64,000 nt of DNA. It comes from Dechloromonas sp. (lineage in GTDB: Bacteria; Pseudomonadota; Gammaproteobacteria; Burkholderiales; Rhodocyclaceae). Location of the stretch: assembly GCA_016790815.1 (NCBI GenBank), contig JAEUOG010000012.1:1-64000 (forward strand), given 5' to 3'. Of this stretch, positions 1 through 10,641 are shown piece after piece; the stretch's first letter is position 1; each line of letters starts with the position of its first letter. A program made the position numbers and the translations under genes. Below the pieces are notes generated by a model. That model had not been told where the DNA came from, ran no database searches, and saw only the letters and a list, made by a program, of their open reading frames with translations.

Positions 1-1
1 A

Positions 2-340
2 ATCATTGCACTGGCCGTCGGTCAAGCCAATGCCTGCCAATATTGCCTGAGTGCGCATACCCTGCTCGGACAGGGTGCCGGCCTCAATTCAAACGATATC
101 GCCCAGGCTCGCAATGGAAATGCTGCGACCCGGCTGGATGCGGCACTTGCCGGATTGGCCAGGAAGCTGACGGAACAGCGCGGCAAGTTGGATTCATCCG
201 ATCTGGAAGCGTATCGCCATGCCGGTGTCGATGACGGACTGATGCTGGAAGTGGTGGCGGCAGTCGCCCTGAACACACTGACTAACTACGCCAATCACGT
301 CGCAGGTACCGAAGTCGATTTTCCTGCCGTAAAGGTCTAG
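2..340 (+). CDS. AhpD-like / carboxymuconolactone decarboxylase family protein (5' partial)
   Basis: The reading frame is open from base 2 and stops at 338-340, so the start lies outside the window. The visible 112 residues carry the family's redox motif CQYC followed three residues later by His (CLSAHT), the arrangement used by AhpD-type alkylhydroperoxidases, where two cysteines and a histidine relay form the peroxidase/disulfide centre. The rest is helical and ends in a short 'FPAVKV' tail typical of this family. It lies 74 bp upstream of a cytochrome P460 gene that has its own good ribosome site. The substrate cannot be told from the sequence; an antioxidant or CMD-like role is inferred from the family. 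Confidence 0.8.
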   Translation: MIALAVGQANACQYCLSAHTLLGQGAGLNSNDIAQARNGNAATRLDAALAGLARKLTEQRGKLDSSDLEAYRHAGVDDGLMLEVVAAVALNTLTNYANHVAGTEVDFPAVKV

Positions 341-413
341 TCCTGCCGCATTGTCGGAAACGCCACCCTCAATGGCGTTTCCGACGGTAAACCGAGGTAA
401 AAGGAGCGTAACC

Positions 414-959
414 ATGAAAACAAAACTCGTCATTGCAGCAATCGCCTCGACACTCGCCATGCCATTGCTGGCGGCAGATTCATTCTCACCCTACGTTGAT
501 GGCAAGGGCCAGATCAATCTGCCCAAAAACTTTCGCAGCGACTTCGTCCACCTTGGCTCGTGGGCGGTTACCGACGACAAATCGGCAGCGCGCGGCTTCC
601 ACGATGTCTACACGGAACGCAAATCACTCGATCACTACCGCAAGACCGGGGTGTTTCCGGATGGCGCAACCTTGGTCAAGGAAATCCGCAAGCTGGAAAC
701 CGGCCCCCTGACCACGGGCAATCCGGTGCATTGGGCGGGTGCCCCGGCGGTGTGGTTCGTCATGATCAAGGACGGGAAAGGGCGTTTTCCGGGCAATCCG
801 CTCTGGGAAGACGGCTGGGGCTGGGCCATGTACAAGGCGGACGATCCGCGGAAAAACGCAGCCAGCAGCTACAAGGCAGATTGTCAGGCCTGTCACATTC
901 CTGCCGCGCAGACCGACCGGGTATTTGTCCAAGGTTACCCACTGCTGAAAAAACAGTAA
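414..959 (+). CDS. Cytochrome P460-family periplasmic c-type cytochrome
   Basis: 181 residues. The start at 414 is chosen because AAGGAG lies just upstream (401-406) and it opens directly into a signal peptide (MKTK then a hydrophobic stretch ending in ALAAD-like residues). The mature protein has the P460 fold signature: a GSWAV segment, a WAGAPAVWF region and a single haem-binding CQACH near the C-terminus. P460 proteins carry a Lys-crosslinked haem and oxidise hydroxylamine or handle NO; relatives without that activity also exist, so the substrate is uncertain. Expected location is the periplasm. A strong bidirectional terminator follows. Confidence 0.85.
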   Translation: MKTKLVIAAIASTLAMPLLAADSFSPYVDGKGQINLPKNFRSDFVHLGSWAVTDDKSAARGFHDVYTERKSLDHYRKTGVFPDGATLVKEIRKLETGPLTTGNPVHWAGAPAVWFVMIKDGKGRFPGNPLWEDGWGWAMYKADDPRKNAASSYKADCQACHIPAAQTDRVFVQGYPLLKKQ

Positions 960-971
960 ATTTTCCCGTGT

Positions 972-1005
972 AAAAAAAGGGAGCGCTTTTGCGCTCCCTT
1001 TTTTT
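972..1005. terminator. Bidirectional rho-independent terminator
   Basis: An A-run, GGGAGCGC, a TTTT loop, GCGCTCCC and a T-run form a perfect hairpin with U-tracts on both strands. It sits between the convergent cytochrome P460 gene and purL and can end both transcripts. Confidence 0.9.
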
Positions 1006-1018
1006 GCGACCAACTCGC

Positions 1019-4000
1019 TTAGCCCACCCAGCGGCGGGCGTTGCGGAACATGCGCATCCACGGCGAATCCTCGCCCCAGTTTTCCGGGTGCCAGGACATC
1101 TGCACGGTGCGGAAAACACGTTCCGGGTGCGGCATCATGATGGTGAAGCGGCCGTCGGCCGTGGTCACCGCCGTCAGACCGCCCGGCGAACCGTTCGGGT
1201 TGTACGGATAGACCTCGGTCGGCTCGCCCTTGTTGTCGACGTAGCGCACAGCCGACAGCACCTTGGACTGGTCGTTGGCGTTGTCGAACACCGCCCTGCC
1301 CTCGCCATGCGACACGACGATGGGCACTTGCGAGCCTTCCATGCCGCCAAAGAAAATCGACGGTGACTCGAGGATTTCGGTCATCACGAAACGCGCCTCG
1401 AACTGCTCGACCTTGTTGCGACGGAAAGCCGGCCAGTGCTCGGCGCCCGGGATGATCGACTTCAGCGCGCTCATCATCTGGCAGCCGTTGCAGACGCCCA
1501 GGGCGAAGGTATCCGGACGGTTGAAGAAGGCGGCGAACTCGTCGCGGCAGCCGTCATGCATCAGGATGGTCCGCGCCCAGCCGAGACCGGCACCGAGCAC
1601 GTCGCCATAGGAGAATCCACCGCAGGCGACCAGTCCCTTGAAATCTTTGAGGCTGACGCGGCCGGCCAGGATGTCGCTCATATGCACGTCGACCGAGGCG
1701 AAGCCGGCGCGATCGAAGGCAGCGGCCATTTCATAATGGCTGTTGACGCCCTGCTCGCGCAGGATGGCGACGCGCGGACGGCCGCTGACCTGGGCGTAAA
1801 CCTTGGTGAAATCTTCCTGCGGATCGAACGTCAGCTTCGGCGTCAGGCCGGGGTCGGCGACGTCAAGGATGCGATCGAACTCCTGTTGAGCGCAGCTCGG
1901 GTTGTCGCGCATGGCCTGCATCTGGTAGCTGGTCTCGGACCAGGCACGCTGCAGGTCGACGCGTTTCTCGCGCAGCACGCGCTTGGCATTGCGGGTGACG
2001 CGGATTTCGTCCCACTCGTTCATTGTGCCGACGAAATGGTAAGGCACACGCAGGGCGCGCAGGATCGGTGTGACCTTTTCGCGGTCGGCGCGGCGGATCT
2101 GGATCAGGGCCCCCAGCTCTTCGTTGAACAGGGCTCGCACGATGTTTTCGAAATCGCGGCCGGCCAGCAAATTGGTCAGTTTCTCTGAACCATCGACATC
2201 ACCGGCACCAGCGTCGTAGCAGATGCCGTCAAGATCGAGCGAGACACCGCGGCGGCTGGCAAAAGCCATTTCACAGGCAGCGACGAACAGGCCGCCGTCG
2301 GAACGGTCGTGGTAGGCGAGCAGCAGGCCGTCACGGTTGAGTTTCTGCACAGCATCGAACAGACCCTTGAGCTTGGCCGGATCATCAACATCCGGTGCAT
2401 CGCTGCCCGTGGCGTTGTACACCTGGGCCAGACAGGAGCCCCCAAGGCGGTTCTGGCCGAGGTCGAGTAGCAGCAGTTCAGTTTCACCTTGGTCGATCGC
2501 CAGCTGCGGCGTTTTGGTCTTGCGCACGTCGTCGACCGCTGCGAAAGAGGTCACGACCAGTGACAGCGGCGAGACGACCTGTTTCTTTTCGCCGCCATCT
2601 TCCCACGCGGTGCGCATCGACAGCGAATCCTTGCCGACCGGGATCGAAACGCCGATGGCCTTGCACAGGTCGGAAACAGCCTCGACGGTGTCGAACAGGC
2701 GGGCATCTTCACCAGCGACGCCGCACGGCGCCATCCAGTTGGCCGAGAGCTTGACCTTGCCCAGTTCGCCGACATCGGCGGCAGCCAAGTTGGTCAGCGC
2801 CTCGCCGATGGCCATGCGGCCGGAAGCCGGCGCGTCGAACACGGCAAGCGGCGTGCGCTCGCCCATGGCGAAGGCTTCGCCGAGGTAGCCCTGGTAACCC
2901 ATCGTCGTCACGGCGACGTCGGCCACCGGCACCTGCCACGGGCCAACCATCTGGTCGCGGGCGGTCATGCCGCCGACGGAACGGTCGCCGATGGAGATCA
3001 GGAAAGTCTTGTCGGCGATGGTCGGCAGACGCATCAGGCGATAGGCGGCGTCCTTGAGTTCGATGGCGGTCGCGTCGAAGGAAACGAAGGTTTCCGGCTC
3101 ATGTTTGACGTCGCGGGTCATGCGCGGCGGCTTGCCGAGCAGCGCTTCCATTTCCATATCGACCGGATTGACGCCGAAATGGGCGTCGGTCACGGTCAGG
3201 TGGCCGTCGCCGGTCGCTTCGCCGACGACAGCGAACGGGCAGCGCTCGCGCTCGCACATGGCCTGGAACTCGGCGATGCGGTTCGGCGGAATGGCCAGCA
3301 CGTAGCGTTCCTGCGATTCGTTGGACCAGATTTCGGCGGGCGACATGCCCGGCTCTTCGGTCGGCACCTTGCGCAGATCGAAAATGGCACCGACGCCGCC
3401 CGAATGGGCGAGTTCCGGCAGGGCGTTGGAGACGCCGCCGGCACCGACGTCATGCACCGACAGGATCGGATTGTCCTTGCCCATCTGCCAGCAACGGTCG
3501 ATGACTTCCTGCGCACGGCGCTGGATTTCCGGGTTGCCGCGCTGGACCGAGGCGAAGTCGAGGTCTTCGGCATTGGAACCGGCGGTCATCGACGAGGCTG
3601 CGCCGCCACCGAGGCCGATCAACATGCCGGGGCCGCCGAGTTGGACGAATTTGGTGCCAACCGGGAAGGTTTCGTCCTTGAATGACTGCTCGGCCTGAAT
3701 GCTGCCCAGGCCGCCGGCGATCATGATCGGCTTGTGGTAGCCGCGCACCGTGCCGGCAACGTCCTGCTCGTAGGTGCGGAAATAGCCGGTCAGGTTCGGG
3801 CGGCCGAATTCGTTGTTGAACGCCGCTGCGCCAATCGGGCCTTCGATCATGATGTCGAGGGCGGAGGCGATGCGCGACGGGCGGCCGTAGGCCTTTTCCC
3901 AAGGCTGAACAGCATCCGGCAAATTGAGGTTGGAGACCGAGAAACCGCACAGGCCGGCCTTCGGCTTGGAACCCTTGCCGGTGGCGCCTTCGTCACGGAT

Positions 4001-4948
4001 TTCGCCGCCGCTACCGGTGGAGGCGCCGGGGAACGGGGAAATGGCGGTCGGGTGGTTGTGCGTCTCGACCTTGGTCAGGATGTGGGTCAGCTCTTCCTTG
4101 TAGCTGTAGCCGCGGTCGGCATCAGGATAGAAACGCTGGATGGTCGCGCCTTCGATGATCGAGGCGTTGTCGGCGTAAGCCATGATCGTGCCCTGCGGGG
4201 CGGCTGCGTGGGTTTCGCGGATCATGCCGAACAGCGTCTTGTCCTTCTTCTCGCCATCAATCACCCAGGAGGCGTTGAAAATCTTGTGGCGGCAATGTTC
4301 GGAATTAGCCTGGGCGAACATCATCAGTTCGACGTCGGTCGGGTTGCGGCCAGCCTTGGTGAAGACGTCGAGCAGGTAATCGATTTCGTCGTCGGACAGG
4401 GCAAGGCCAAGCGAACCGTTGGCGTCGACCAGCGCGGTTTTGCCACCTTTCAGCACGTCGACCGTAGCCAGCGGCTTCGGCTCGAAATGGCGGAACAGTT
4501 CGCCGGCAGCATCGAAACCGGAGAGAACCGAGTCGGTCATGCGGTCATGCAGCAGGCCGGCGACGGTTTTTTTCTCTTCTGCGGTCAACGAGCGGTTTTG
4601 CTTCAAAACCACGTGGAAGGCGATTACGCGTTCGATGCGCTCAATGGCATCGAGGTCGCAGTTCCAGGCAATGTCGGTGGCCTTCGACGACCACGGCGAA
4701 ATGGTGCCGATGCGCGGCGCGACGAGGAACAGTTCGCCGGCATCGCTGCCTGCTACCTTCTCTTCCAGCAGCGTCGCCAGCTTGGCGCGCTCGTCGGCAT
4801 TCAGGGCGCGCTTTTGCGCCACGACATGCCAGTAATCGGCCACCACCGATTCAATATCCGACACCGCCGCCGTCAGGCGATTGGTCAGGCGTTGCAGACG
4901 GAAGGCGGAAAAGGCGGCGTCGCCCTTGAGGCAAAGAATGTCGGCCAT
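1019..4948 (-). CDS. purL: Phosphoribosylformylglycinamidine synthase
   Basis: 1309 residues, the usual length of the large single-chain proteobacterial PurL (about 1295). It converts FGAR, glutamine and ATP to FGAM, the fourth step of de novo purine synthesis, in the cytoplasm. Visible landmarks: the N-terminal PurS-like region, the linker, two tandem AIR-synthase-like halves ([17 protein letters not shown] at the first ATP site, [18 protein letters not shown] following) and a C-terminal glutamine amidotransferase with the nucleophile in GVCNGCQMM (Cys1153) and PHPERVFR holding the catalytic His. The gene is complete and monocistronic, facing away from the TonB-type gene. Long plus-strand frames opposite it are codon shadows. 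Confidence 0.98.
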   Translation of the reverse strand: MADILCLKGDAAFSAFRLQRLTNRLTAAVSDIESVVADYWHVVAQKRALNADERAKLATLLEEKVAGSDAGELFLVAPRIGTISPWSSKATDIAWNCDLDAIERIERVIAFHVVLKQNRSLTAEEKKTVAGLLHDRMTDSVLSGFDAAGELFRHFEPKPLATVDVLKGGKTALVDANGSLGLALSDDEIDYLLDVFTKAGRNPTDVELMMFAQANSEHCRHKIFNASWVIDGEKKDKTLFGMIRETHAAAPQGTIMAYADNASIIEGATIQRFYPDADRGYSYKEELTHILTKVETHNHPTAISPFPGASTGSGGEIRDEGATGKGSKPKAGLCGFSVSNLNLPDAVQPWEKAYGRPSRIASALDIMIEGPIGAAAFNNEFGRPNLTGYFRTYEQDVAGTVRGYHKPIMIAGGLGSIQAEQSFKDETFPVGTKFVQLGGPGMLIGLGGGAASSMTAGSNAEDLDFASVQRGNPEIQRRAQEVIDRCWQMGKDNPILSVHDVGAGGVSNALPELAHSGGVGAIFDLRKVPTEEPGMSPAEIWSNESQERYVLAIPPNRIAEFQAMCERERCPFAVVGEATGDGHLTVTDAHFGVNPVDMEMEALLGKPPRMTRDVKHEPETFVSFDATAIELKDAAYRLMRLPTIADKTFLISIGDRSVGGMTARDQMVGPWQVPVADVAVTTMGYQGYLGEAFAMGERTPLAVFDAPASGRMAIGEALTNLAAADVGELGKVKLSANWMAPCGVAGEDARLFDTVEAVSDLCKAIGVSIPVGKDSLSMRTAWEDGGEKKQVVSPLSLVVTSFAAVDDVRKTKTPQLAIDQGETELLLLDLGQNRLGGSCLAQVYNATGSDAPDVDDPAKLKGLFDAVQKLNRDGLLLAYHDRSDGGLFVAACEMAFASRRGVSLDLDGICYDAGAGDVDGSEKLTNLLAGRDFENIVRALFNEELGALIQIRRADREKVTPILRALRVPYHFVGTMNEWDEIRVTRNAKRVLREKRVDLQRAWSETSYQMQAMRDNPSCAQQEFDRILDVADPGLTPKLTFDPQEDFTKVYAQVSGRPRVAILREQGVNSHYEMAAAFDRAGFASVDVHMSDILAGRVSLKDFKGLVACGGFSYGDVLGAGLGWARTILMHDGCRDEFAAFFNRPDTFALGVCNGCQMMSALKSIIPGAEHWPAFRRNKVEQFEARFVMTEILESPSIFFGGMEGSQVPIVVSHGEGRAVFDNANDQSKVLSAVRYVDNKGEPTEVYPYNPNGSPGGLTAVTTADGRFTIMMPHPERVFRTVQMSWHPENWGEDSPWMRMFRNARRWVG

Positions 4949-5141
4949 TGGAGAGTAATTTCGGGTTAGGCGGAGAGGCCGGCATTATACCTGAGGCAGG
5001 CAGGGGCCCGGGGCTCACGGAACAACTTGCCGCCGACCGGAGCCGACAGAATGCAGAAACCGAAAATACCGGGACAAGGCCAAGCCAAACCATCCCGCCA
5101 TGCCTTGACCGCAGGACAACGAGCCGGGGATACTCCGACGC

Positions 5142-5837
5142 ATGTCTGTGCCCGCCCACAAAGATGCCAAACGCAAGTTTTCGCTCATCGATGCGCGGCC
5201 ATTCTATTTTCCCATTGGCCTGTCGCTGACACTGCATGCGCTTGTATTCTGGTCTGCGCATGAGGTTTCGCCTTCGCGCGATGCGTCTGCCTCCCGGCAA
5301 CATGAGCTGCGTGGCAGCTTGCAACAAACCCCTACTGCCGCGCCCATCGAGAAACCGCTGCTCAAGCCAGCCGCGTCAACTGAAACCGGGTCGGTTCATC
5401 AGCCTGAAAAATCCATAAAACCACAGCCCGATATCCGACGCGCACCCGATGGCATCACCAAAACACCGCTTGCACAGAAGCAGGCGGAAGCCCTGCCAAA
5501 TTTGCCGAGCGAGCCAATTCAAAGCAGTGTGGATCAGACCGGGCTGCGTCAGTACTATCTGGCGCTCGCTCGGCAAGCGCAGCAATTTAGGCGCTACCCC
5601 GAGGAAGCTCGCGCCGCTGGCTGGCAAGGTAGTGTCACGATGCGGCTGGTCGTTTCGGACGCGGGATCTCCGCTTGGCGTCAGCCTGGTCGACAGCAGCG
5701 GGTTTCCCGTTCTCGACCAGGAAGCGCTCGATATGACGCTCCTCTCGGCCAGGCACACCGAGGTCCCGGAGAGCCTTCGCGGTCGGGCTTTCAGTATCGA
5801 TGTGGCGATTGACTACAGCCTGGACGAAACGCCATGA
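5142..5837 (+). CDS. Energy transducer TonB-type protein
   Basis: 231 residues with TonB architecture: a short cytoplasmic N-terminus, one membrane helix (about residues 23-41, FPIGLSLTLHALVFW), a proline/lysine-rich periplasmic linker (about 60-125), and a C-terminal TonB domain beginning YPEEARAAGWQG, the conserved family motif, and ending VAIDYSL. Such proteins pass proton-motive force from ExbBD to outer-membrane receptors. No exbB/exbD or receptor gene lies in the window, so the partner is unknown. It is divergent from purL with 193 bp between starts. A copy of the dispersed repeat lies just after its stop. Confidence 0.85.
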   Translation: MSVPAHKDAKRKFSLIDARPFYFPIGLSLTLHALVFWSAHEVSPSRDASASRQHELRGSLQQTPTAAPIEKPLLKPAASTETGSVHQPEKSIKPQPDIRRAPDGITKTPLAQKQAEALPNLPSEPIQSSVDQTGLRQYYLALARQAQQFRRYPEEARAAGWQGSVTMRLVVSDAGSPLGVSLVDSSGFPVLDQEALDMTLLSARHTEVPESLRGRAFSIDVAIDYSLDETP

Positions 5838-5862
5838 ATGCCTTCGGCATCGTCAACGCCGG

Positions 5863-5906
5863 GCCAATTTCGAATTCGACCAAAATTCACGGTTGACCGT
5901 GGCAGC
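5863..5906 (-). repeat. Dispersed CGGTCAACCG repeat, copy a (intergenic)
   Basis: Reverse-orientation copy just downstream of the TonB-type gene. It carries CACGGTTGACCGTGGCA (hyphenated palindrome CACGGT-TG-ACCGTG) preceded by AATTTCGAATTCGACC, matching the AT-rich arm of the family. Confidence 0.75.
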
Positions 5907-6136
5907 AGGGTTCTTAAAACGAAACCGCCTGAAGGCTGCGAAACCTGACGCGATACAAACTGAATCGAACTTCAGCCAGCGGCAAAAACCGGCGCGTCCG
6001 GCGGCAGCCTTCAAGCGGGTAGCACTCACCGGAAGAACATCACGCAATCGCTGCAAGTCAGGCACACTGAACAAAATTGACACTGTGCAATGCACACGAG
6101 TAGCCTGATACATTGTCAAAATAAAGGTATTGCTGC

Positions 6137-8332
6137 ATGCCTTTGCGCCTAGATCGGGCCTCTCAATTCGGGTTTGCGTTTGTCGCCGCAGTGCTGGCTT
6201 TGGTCGTAATTGTTTTTTCCGCAAGCGACCTGTTCGAAAAAAAGCGTCTGCTCTACGAATGGGGTGAAGGTCACACGCTTCTTTCACGTAGCCTGGCAGA
6301 GCACGTGGCCCGGTCTATGGACGCCGTTGAATTGCTTCTGGATGACGTGCAGCATGACTTGGGAGACAAGTCGTGGTGGAACTGGCCCAACTCTGAGGCG
6401 GGCCATGAGTATTTGCATAGCCGCCTTAAGGTAAAGCTTCCCCAGTTGAGGCACCTGCTGATCTTTGATGCCTATGGCGATCAGCGGCACACCAGCTTTT
6501 CTCCGACATTCAAACCGATCAATGTCAAGGATCGTCCGTATTGGGCACAGTTCATTGCAGGCGCGGAATCTGCCAGTTACGGGCCCTTCGTTGGCCGAAA
6601 CACAGGAAAGATGGTGTATGCCTTCATTCGCCGTCTGGAGAACGCAGAGGGGAATTTTGCCGGCATTCTCTTCGCCGCAATGGAGCCCGATTATTTCGAG
6701 GACTATTGCCAATCATTGTTCCGCTATCAAAGCCTTGTTGGGGCCCTGGTCAATCAGGCCGGAGAAATCATTGCGAACTGTCGACGCTCAGGAGATGCTG
6801 AAGTCGCGGTCAAAAAGATTCAATCGCTCATTGCAGACGAAGCCATTGCCGGCATGAAGGACATCCCGCTGGAAACTTTCACGCAGGGAAAAGAATACCA
6901 ACTCGCCATAGTGCCTGTCGTCGGTTACGGAAACCTTCGCGTCGTCGTTGCTATTCAAACAGAGGAAGTTCTGGCGGGTTGGAAAAAGCAGGTTATGCGC
7001 TTCGCCAGCCTCTTGTTTTTCGCGATCGTATTGTTGTCGCTTTCGGGATTCATTATTTGGCGGCAGTTCGTGAGACTCGGTGAAATGAGCGCGAAGCTTC
7101 GCGCGCAGAATCAGGAACTGGAAGAGCAAGTGCGTGATCGAACCTCTGAGTTGCTCATTGCCAAAGAGAAATCTGAAGCGGCAAGCCGGGCAAAAAGCGC
7201 TTTCCTGGCCAACATGTCGCATGAACTGAGAACGCCGATGAGTGCGATCATCGGGATGGCCAACCTGGCGTTGCGAAACGCCAACAATCCCAAAGTCACT
7301 GACCAGATTGGCAAGATCGGGATCGCTTCCAAGCACCTGCTGCATGTCATCAATGACATCCTCGATATCTCCAAGATCGAAGCCGAACGTCTGACCGTGG
7401 CGCATTCCCGTTTTCGGCTGGGCGAAACCATCGAGAACCTGTTGAGCCTGATCAGCCAAAAGGCCTCCGAGAAAGGCATCAAGCTGTACGTGGATTTGCC
7501 ACCAGACCTGTTCAGTCTTGGCGTGATGGGCGATCCGATGCGACTGGGACAAATCCTCATCAACCTTACCGGTAACGCCGTCAAATTCACTGAGCAAGGT
7601 TCCGTTACCCTGCGCAGCAAAATTGTTGAAGAAAGTCCGAGTGACCTGCTGCTACGCTGGGAGATCGCTGACACCGGCATAGGCATCTCGGTCGATGACC
7701 AGAAGAAACTCTTCACTGCCTTTGAGCAGGCAGATGGCTCGATGACCCGCAAATATGGCGGCACGGGCCTGGGGCTAGCCATCAGCAAGCGGCTGGCAGG
7801 AATGATGGGTGGCGAGATCGGACTCGAGAGCGAACCGGGCAAGGGCAGTACCTTCTGGTTCACGGTACGGCTTGAGAAGGCCAGAAGCAATGACGCCCCG
7901 CCAACGCCGACTTTTTCCGGAAAGTCGGCCGAGGAGCGCCTGCTTGACGAATATGCGGGCACGCGCATCCTGCTTGCGGAAGACGAGCCCATCACTCAGG
8001 AAATCTCGCGCGTGCTGCTGGAAGATGCCGGCCTTGCCGTCGATCTGGCTGAGGATGGCCTGCAGGCACTGACACTGGCTAAACAGAACACCTACGCACT
8101 GATCCTGATGGACATGCAGATGCCGCACATGAACGGGGTTGAAGCAACGATGTCGATCCGTGCACTACCCGGCTACGCCCTCACGCCGATTCTGGCCATG
8201 ACCGCGAATGCCTTCGACGAGGATCGCCAAGTCTGTATTGATGCCGGGATGGATGATCACATTGCCAAGCCCGTCAATCCGGACAAGCTGTACGAGACGT
8301 TGCTGTCGTGGTTGGAGAAACGCGGGAACTGA
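6137..8332 (+). CDS. Cache-domain hybrid sensor histidine kinase/response regulator
   Basis: 731 residues. TM1 (about 10-32) and TM2 (about 287-309) flank a periplasmic sensor region of the dCache/PDC type (DRPYWAQFI, FVGRNTGKMVYAFIRR). Then come a coiled linker, HisKA with the phospho-accepting His362 in MSHELRTP, an HATPase domain with N-box GNAVKF, DTGIGI and [11 protein letters not shown], and a C-terminal receiver (about 609-731) with DEP, the phospho-acceptor Asp659 in LILMDMQMP, and the conserved Lys in AKPVNP. It is a complete hybrid kinase with no separate output domain, so phosphate presumably passes to an Hpt protein or partner regulator encoded elsewhere. It closely resembles the kinase at 56827-59817 in the C-terminal half. 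Start supported by AAAGGTA upstream. Confidence 0.92.
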   Translation: MPLRLDRASQFGFAFVAAVLALVVIVFSASDLFEKKRLLYEWGEGHTLLSRSLAEHVARSMDAVELLLDDVQHDLGDKSWWNWPNSEAGHEYLHSRLKVKLPQLRHLLIFDAYGDQRHTSFSPTFKPINVKDRPYWAQFIAGAESASYGPFVGRNTGKMVYAFIRRLENAEGNFAGILFAAMEPDYFEDYCQSLFRYQSLVGALVNQAGEIIANCRRSGDAEVAVKKIQSLIADEAIAGMKDIPLETFTQGKEYQLAIVPVVGYGNLRVVVAIQTEEVLAGWKKQVMRFASLLFFAIVLLSLSGFIIWRQFVRLGEMSAKLRAQNQELEEQVRDRTSELLIAKEKSEAASRAKSAFLANMSHELRTPMSAIIGMANLALRNANNPKVTDQIGKIGIASKHLLHVINDILDISKIEAERLTVAHSRFRLGETIENLLSLISQKASEKGIKLYVDLPPDLFSLGVMGDPMRLGQILINLTGNAVKFTEQGSVTLRSKIVEESPSDLLLRWEIADTGIGISVDDQKKLFTAFEQADGSMTRKYGGTGLGLAISKRLAGMMGGEIGLESEPGKGSTFWFTVRLEKARSNDAPPTPTFSGKSAEERLLDEYAGTRILLAEDEPITQEISRVLLEDAGLAVDLAEDGLQALTLAKQNTYALILMDMQMPHMNGVEATMSIRALPGYALTPILAMTANAFDEDRQVCIDAGMDDHIAKPVNPDKLYETLLSWLEKRGN

Positions 8333-8414
8333 ACGACGGCTCGACCTCGGTCACCTGCCGTCCAACATCTGACGAATTGACCGCCTGCAACGGGCACCCG
8401 TTTCCGTATCAGTC

Positions 8415-8458
8415 GTTGCTGCGGTCAACCGGAAAATTCGCCCGTATTTGAAAAATGC
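8415..8458 (+). repeat. Dispersed CGGTCAACCG repeat, copy b (intergenic)
   Basis: Forward copy between the sensor kinase and selO. It contains TGCGGTCAACCGGAAAATTC followed by the AT-rich part ending TTGAAAAATGC. Confidence 0.85.
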
Positions 8459-8600
8459 CCCCAGCCCTCCTCTCGCCGATCTCGGAAACGCGGGAACCAA
8501 ACACCGCTGATAGCATCGAAATTCCTTGAAGCCCTCGTGGCGCCGCGATTTGCGACAAACTCGGCACCTGCCGACATAACACCTGCAGAGCCCAATTTCG

Positions 8601-10097
8601 ATGAACGCCCCAGCTCCCCAATTTTTTGCTTTTGACAACACCTATGTCCGCGACCTCGATGAGTTCTACGTTCTCTGGAAGCCAACGCCGGCGACCAAAC
8701 CAGCCCTGATTCGCCTGAACGAGGAACTGGCCCGCGAACTCGGGGCTGATCCTGTGGCACTGGGATCGCCGGATGGGATCGCAATGCTGGCTGGCAGTCT
8801 GATCCCAGGCGGGGCCGAGCCGATTGCCCAAGCCTACGCCGGGCATCAGTTCGGTCATTTTTCACCGCAGTTGGGTGACGGGCGGGCCTTGTTGCTGGGC
8901 GAGGTCATCGACCCCAACGGCGAGCGCCGCGACATTGCTTTCAAGGGTTCCGGCCGCACGCCGTTTTCGCGCAATGGCGACGGAAAATGCGCCCTCGGGC
9001 CGGCCTTGCGCGAGTACATCATCAGCGAGGCCATGTACGCGCTGGGCATTCCGACCACGCGCTCGCTGGCCGTGGTGGCAACCGGCGACATGGTGCGCCG
9101 CGACCGCGCCCAGCCCGGCGCCGTGCTTACCCGCGTCGCCGCCAGCCATGTGCGCGTCGGCACCTTCCAGTTCTTCGCCGCCCACCAGGGGCCGGAACAG
9201 GTCAAGCGCCTGGCCGATTACGTCATCGCCCGCCATTACCCGGCGCTGGCCGCCAGCCCGCAGCCCTACCTCGACCTGCTGACCGCCGTCGGCGAGCGGC
9301 AGGCCGAACTCGTCGCGCGCTGGCTTGGCGTCGGCTTCATCCACGGCGTGATGAACACGGACAACATGACGCTGTCCGGAGAAACCATCGACTACGGCCC
9401 CTGCGCCTTCATGGAGGCGTACAACCCGAGCGCCGTGTTCAGCTCGATCGATAGCGGCGGCCGCTACGCCTACGGCAAGCAGGCCGGCATCGCCCGCTGG
9501 AATCTCGCCCGGCTGGCCGAAACCCTGCTGACGCTCATCGACACCGACGACAACCGCGCCGTCCAGGCTGCCACGGCCGTCATCGATGCCCTGCCCGAGC
9601 GCCAGGCCGTGCACTGGCTACGCGTCTTCCGCGCCAAGCTCGGCATCGACGAAAATGGCTATTTCGGCCGCGCCGCCGAATCCGACCGCATCCTGATTGA
9701 CGACTTCCTGCGCATCCTCAAGCATAACCGCCTCGACTTCACCGTCGCCTTCCGCGCCCTCTTCCACGCAGCCAGCGGCGACCCGACGCGCCTGAACGTG
9801 CTGATGAGCAGCGCCCCCGACATCGCCGAATGGCACAGCCGCTGGCATGCCCGGCAGCCGACACGCCCGGCCGAGTTGCTCACCGCCATGCAACATGCCA
9901 ACCCGTGCTACATCCCGCGCAACCACCGCGTCGAAGCAGCCCTCGACGCGGCCGTCGACGATAACAACCTCGCGCCTTTCGAACGCCTGCTGGCCGCAAT
10001 CCAGTCGCCATTTGACGAGCGGGCGGCCGATGCGGAATATGCCGAACCTGCCCCCGCCGAATTCACCGCCTCCTACATGACCTTCTGCGGAACCTGA
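8601..10097 (+). CDS. selO: SelO/YdiU-family protein adenylyltransferase (pseudokinase)
   Basis: 498 residues, close to the family norm (E. coli YdiU 478). SelO proteins have an inverted kinase fold and transfer AMP to Ser/Thr/Tyr of target proteins, linked to redox stress. Conserved stretches seen: YAGHQFGHFSPQLGDGRA near the N-terminus, FKGSGRTPFSRNGDGK (nucleotide-binding loop with the key Lys), and GVMNTDNMTLSGETIDYGPC, which holds the metal-binding Asn/Asp. The C-terminus ends MTFCGT with a Cys near the end, in the place where eukaryotic relatives have selenocysteine. It is followed 15 bp later by msrB, another redox-repair gene, suggesting co-transcription. Confidence 0.95.
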   Translation: MNAPAPQFFAFDNTYVRDLDEFYVLWKPTPATKPALIRLNEELARELGADPVALGSPDGIAMLAGSLIPGGAEPIAQAYAGHQFGHFSPQLGDGRALLLGEVIDPNGERRDIAFKGSGRTPFSRNGDGKCALGPALREYIISEAMYALGIPTTRSLAVVATGDMVRRDRAQPGAVLTRVAASHVRVGTFQFFAAHQGPEQVKRLADYVIARHYPALAASPQPYLDLLTAVGERQAELVARWLGVGFIHGVMNTDNMTLSGETIDYGPCAFMEAYNPSAVFSSIDSGGRYAYGKQAGIARWNLARLAETLLTLIDTDDNRAVQAATAVIDALPERQAVHWLRVFRAKLGIDENGYFGRAAESDRILIDDFLRILKHNRLDFTVAFRALFHAASGDPTRLNVLMSSAPDIAEWHSRWHARQPTRPAELLTAMQHANPCYIPRNHRVEAALDAAVDDNNLAPFERLLAAIQSPFDERAADAEYAEPAPAEFTASYMTFCGT

Positions 10098-10112
10098 CCT
10101 CCGGAGCCCCCC

Positions 10113-10577
10113 ATGACCCAAAACACAACCGCCCTGCTGACCTGGAACGGCATCATCGAGATCATCCGCAACGGCAACCCGCTGCCTCCGCGCCGCGACG
10201 AGCGCAGCCCGGCTGAATGGCGCGAGGTACTGACGCCGGAACAGTTCTACGTGACGCGCCAGAAAGGCACCGAGCACGCCTTCAGCTCGGCGATGTGCGC
10301 CGTCTTCGAGCCCGGCCGTTACGCTTGCGCCTGCTGCGGTACGGAATTATTCGACGCCCAGACCAAATTCGACAGCGGTAGTGGCTGGCCGAGCTTCACC
10401 CAGGCCATTGCGCCCGGCCTCGTGAACTACATTCTCGACACCACCCACGGCATGCAACGCGTCGAAACCACCTGCGCCGTCTGCGATGCCCACCTCGGCC
10501 ACGTTTTTCCGGATGGCCCGGCACCGAGCGGCCTGCGCTACTGCATCAACGCACTGGCGCTGAAAAAACTGACCTGA
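10113..10577 (+). CDS. msrB: Peptide methionine-(R)-sulfoxide reductase
   Basis: 154 residues. MsrB reduces methionine-R-sulfoxide in proteins using thioredoxin. Zinc-binding pairs are visible as CACCG and CAVCDAHLGHVF. The substrate-binding WPSF segment lies in SGSGWPSFTQAI, and the catalytic Cys144 is in RYCINALALK. No MsrA domain is fused. It lies between selO and an arsC-type gene in one plus-strand run. A dispersed repeat copy starts 8 bp after its stop. Confidence 0.97.
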   Translation: MTQNTTALLTWNGIIEIIRNGNPLPPRRDERSPAEWREVLTPEQFYVTRQKGTEHAFSSAMCAVFEPGRYACACCGTELFDAQTKFDSGSGWPSFTQAIAPGLVNYILDTTHGMQRVETTCAVCDAHLGHVFPDGPAPSGLRYCINALALKKLT

Positions 10578-10584
10578 AATCGCA

Positions 10585-10627
10585 CTTCCACGGTCAACCG
10601 GAAGTTCTGGCCATTTTTGAAATCTGC
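10585..10627 (+). repeat. Dispersed CGGTCAACCG repeat, copy c (intergenic)
   Basis: Forward copy between msrB and the arsC-type gene. Nearly identical to the 27126 copy at both ends: CTTCCACGGTCAACCGGAAG ... GGCCA ... TTGAAATCTGC. Confidence 0.9.
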
Positions 10628-10641
10628 AATCCCCCAACCCC

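Noticed and set aside
3734-4969. Plus-strand ORF (411 aa) inside purL
   Set aside because: Antisense shadow of a conserved enzyme; no ribosome site or domain.
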